NCBI RefSeq assembly: GCF_030020805.1
Contig: NZ_CP125098.1
Span: 2,708,001-2,772,000, forward strand
DNA from: Paenibacillus sp. RC67
GTDB taxonomy: Bacteria > Bacillota > Bacilli > Paenibacillales > NBRC-103111
Direction of reading: 5' to 3'
DNA: 64,000 nt
Each line of letters begins with the position of its first letter. Within the stretch, counting starts at the first letter, position 1. The notes under the pieces were generated by a model. The model worked only from the letters and a program-made list of their open reading frames with translations. It was not told the DNA's origin and searched no databases. A program made the position numbers and the translations under genes. This document shows, in pieces, positions 62,311-64,000 of the stretch.

Positions 62311-63522
62311 ATGCTGAAAGGTAAAACGATACTTTTAGGCGTTAGCGGAGGTATTGCCGCTTATAAAGCAGCCGCTATTTGCAGCAAGCTGAAGCAGGCA
62401 GGGGCAGAAGTTAGAGTCATTATGACGGAGTCGGCGACTCGATTTATTGCGCCTTTAACGTTTCAAACGCTATCCCGTCACGATGTGATTGTGGATACGT
62501 TCGATGAAAAAGATGCTTCGGTTGTCTCACATATCGATCTGGCAGATCATGCCGATTTGGTTGTTGTTGCGCCTGCAACTGCGAATATCATTGCCAAAAT
62601 GGCCCAAGGCTTGGCTGACGATATGCTCAGCACAACGCTGCTTGCTACCACAGCACCTATCTTTGTTGCTCCGGCGATGAATGTACATATGTATGCCCAT
62701 CCGGCAGTTCAGGCGAATATGCGAACCTTGGCTGAGCGCGGCGTATTGTTTATCGAGCCCGGCACAGGGCAGCTTGCTTGCGGCTATGTGGGTAAAGGAA
62801 GGCTCGAAGAGCCGGAACAAATCGTCGCGGCTATCGAGCGTTATTTTGATGAAAGACAAGTATTTAAAGGGAAAAAGCTGCTTGTTACGGCTGGTGGTAC
62901 CGTTGAACGGATTGATCCGGTCCGTTATTTGACCAATGACTCTTCGGGAAAAATGGGCTTCGCTATTGCCGAAGCAGCCCGAAGAATGGGGGCAGACGTT
63001 ACATTAGTTGTAGGTAAGGCTTCAGCTCCACTCCCGGAAGGAATCCGAACGATACGGATTGAATCGGCTCGGGAAATGTTGGATGCGGTTATCGCAAGAA
63101 TGCCAGAAATGGACATTATCATCAAAGCTGCTGCGGTAGCTGATTATAGGCCTGCAGAGCAGGCGCATCAGAAGATTAAGAAAAAAGACGAGGAAATGAC
63201 GCTAAAGCTCGTTAAAAATACAGATATTTTGCAGACGATCGGCAGTATGAAATCGCATCAATTTGTTGTCGGCTTTGCTGCAGAAACTGAGCGGTTAGAT
63301 GAGCACGCTATAGATAAGCTGAAACGGAAAAATTGCGATCTGTTGGTTGCCAATGATGTGACTCAAGAAGGAGCCGGGTTCGGGACTGACACCAATGTCG
63401 TGCGCATTTACGATCAAAAGGGGCTTGTAGAAGCGCTTCCTGTAATGAGCAAGCTGGAGGTAGCCAGAAGCTTGCTTCTTTATGTGGCCGAACGGATAGA
63501 GAAGGGAGACAGAACGAACTAA
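62311..63522 (+). CDS. coaBC: bifunctional phosphopantothenoylcysteine decarboxylase / phosphopantothenate-cysteine ligase
   Basis: Two steps of coenzyme A synthesis. 403 residues. CoaC half: LLGVSGGIAAYKAAAIC, the FMN/His region VVSHIDLADHADLVVVAPAT, and VAPAMNVHMYAHPAV with ACGYVGKGRL. CoaB half: VTAGGTVERIDPVRYLTNDSSGKMG, KAAAVADYRP and the lysine-rich KIKKKDEEM loop. GGGGGTGA is 7 nt before the ATG at 62311. Its TAA shares its last A with the ATG of priA. Confidence 0.95.
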   Translation: MLKGKTILLGVSGGIAAYKAAAICSKLKQAGAEVRVIMTESATRFIAPLTFQTLSRHDVIVDTFDEKDASVVSHIDLADHADLVVVAPATANIIAKMAQGLADDMLSTTLLATTAPIFVAPAMNVHMYAHPAVQANMRTLAERGVLFIEPGTGQLACGYVGKGRLEEPEQIVAAIERYFDERQVFKGKKLLVTAGGTVERIDPVRYLTNDSSGKMGFAIAEAARRMGADVTLVVGKASAPLPEGIRTIRIESAREMLDAVIARMPEMDIIIKAAAVADYRPAEQAHQKIKKKDEEMTLKLVKNTDILQTIGSMKSHQFVVGFAAETERLDEHAIDKLKRKNCDLLVANDVTQEGAGFGTDTNVVRIYDQKGLVEALPVMSKLEVARSLLLYVAERIEKGDRTN

Positions 63523-64000
63523 TGTATGCAAAAGTCATAGTGGACGTCCCAGCGAAGCAAACGAACCGTGCCTTCGATTATTTGATTCCGGAATCAATGA
63601 AGGAGTGGGTAACGGTCGGGAGCCGAGTAGGTGTCCCGTTTGGCCCGCGCAAGCTGCAAGGGTTCGTCGTCGAGCTTCATCAACGCTCGGATTTTGATCC
63701 AAGTAAGGTCAAACCGATCGCTGAAGTTATGGATTTGTATCCTCCTTTAACTCCGGATTTGGTCGCATTGGCACATTGGATAAGCCAAACTTATCTATGC
63801 AATGAGATCACAGCACTGCAAGCTATGATACCTGGTGCATTGAAGGCCAAATATGAGCGCCATGTAAGTGCTGCAGACACAACCGCTTCTCCCTCAAATG
63901 GACAATATACTTTGCTGCTTCCTGAGCAGCAGGAAATCATTCGTTATGTGAAGGAAAAAGGATCGGTCGAAATCGAGGCGTTACTGCAAAAATTCAGTTC
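63522..64000 (+). CDS. priA: primosomal protein N' (PriA), N-terminal part
   Basis: The frame runs from the ATG at 63522 (overlapping the coaBC stop as TAATG) to the edge of the window without a stop, giving about 159 residues. It begins YAKVIVDVPAKQTNRAFDYLIPE and continues with VGSRVGVPFGPRKLQGFVVEL, LAHWISQTYLCNEITALQAMIP, which is the 3'-DNA-binding domain of PriA. PriA restarts collapsed replication forks; the helicase domain lies beyond the window. Confidence 0.92.
   Translation, partial: MYAKVIVDVPAKQTNRAFDYLIPESMKEWVTVGSRVGVPFGPRKLQGFVVELHQRSDFDPSKVKPIAEVMDLYPPLTPDLVALAHWISQTYLCNEITALQAMIPGALKAKYERHVSAADTTASPSNGQYTLLLPEQQEIIRYVKEKGSVEIEALLQKFS

Noticed and set aside
1..64000. CRISPR array, tRNA or rRNA genes, prophage
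   Set aside because: No regularly spaced repeat set, tRNA cloverleaf, rRNA sequence or phage structural gene was recognised anywhere in the window.

Overview
The window looks like chromosomal DNA of a low-to-mid GC, endospore-forming Bacillota, most likely Paenibacillus or a close relative. Evidence: Bacillus-type gene neighbourhoods (acsA divergent from acuA-acuC; ylbF-ylbG; rqcH/yloB/yicC/remA/gmk/rpoZ/coaBC/priA), strong AGGAGG ribosome binding sites, frequent TTG starts, T-box leaders, spore-coat genes and CcpA. Almost all of it is ordinary housekeeping sequence. The unusual material is an insertion sequence, a foldback element, several RNA structures and a few divergent or broken genes.

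Layout. 1-6.3 kb: gnd (frameshifted), aroK, a rhodanese, a divergent aroA, a C39-like protein, a CoA-binding protein and thiE. 6.3-7.8 kb: a sporulation-type block with a repeat-rich Gln/Asn protein behind a hairpin that masks its ribosome binding site, then two CotF-like genes. 7.8-12 kb: a glucose/GlcNAc-type PTS permease overlapping ptsI, then a DJ-1/PfpI protein. 12-20 kb: a zinc-finger protein, ccpA, mtnN-glyS, and the acetate circuit acuC-acuA / acsA with a cre-like site. 20-31.5 kb: a class A PBP with two FN3 domains, T-box-controlled tyrS, rpsD with a structured leader, a VTT-domain membrane protein, an M29 aminopeptidase, a degenerate HPr, ylaN, a Ca2+/H+ antiporter, an atypical SDR and an Asp23-family gene.

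31.5-33.2 kb is a complete IS4-family element with 18-bp inverted repeats and a 10-bp target duplication. It sits inside the loop of the terminator hairpin shared by the Asp23-family gene and ftsW, and its transposase is frameshifted. 33.2-47.8 kb: ftsW, a YugN-like gene, an M20 amidohydrolase, a CBS protein, a Gfo/Idh/MocA oxidoreductase, a T-box plus a eukaryote-like (type 2) ileS, a nuclease lipoprotein, an XPB-type helicase with its partner gene, ylbF-ylbG and an unknown gene. 47.8-52 kb: a LysR regulator, a PHP phosphoesterase, galU and ugd. 52.0-52.25 kb: a 206-bp foldback (MITE-like) element between near-identical terminator hairpins. 52.3-64 kb: rqcH, a Ca2+-ATPase, dapF, a homocysteine methyltransferase/MTHFR, yicC, remA, gmk, rpoZ, coaBC and the start of priA.

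How genes connect. PTS EII and EI, the HPr-like protein and CcpA belong to carbon sensing. CcpA probably represses acsA through the cre-like site, while AcuA and AcuC would acetylate and deacetylate AcsA. GalU and Ugd make UDP-glucose and UDP-glucuronate for cell-surface polymers. No tRNA, rRNA, CRISPR array or prophage was seen. Product names rest on motif recognition alone; no database search was run.
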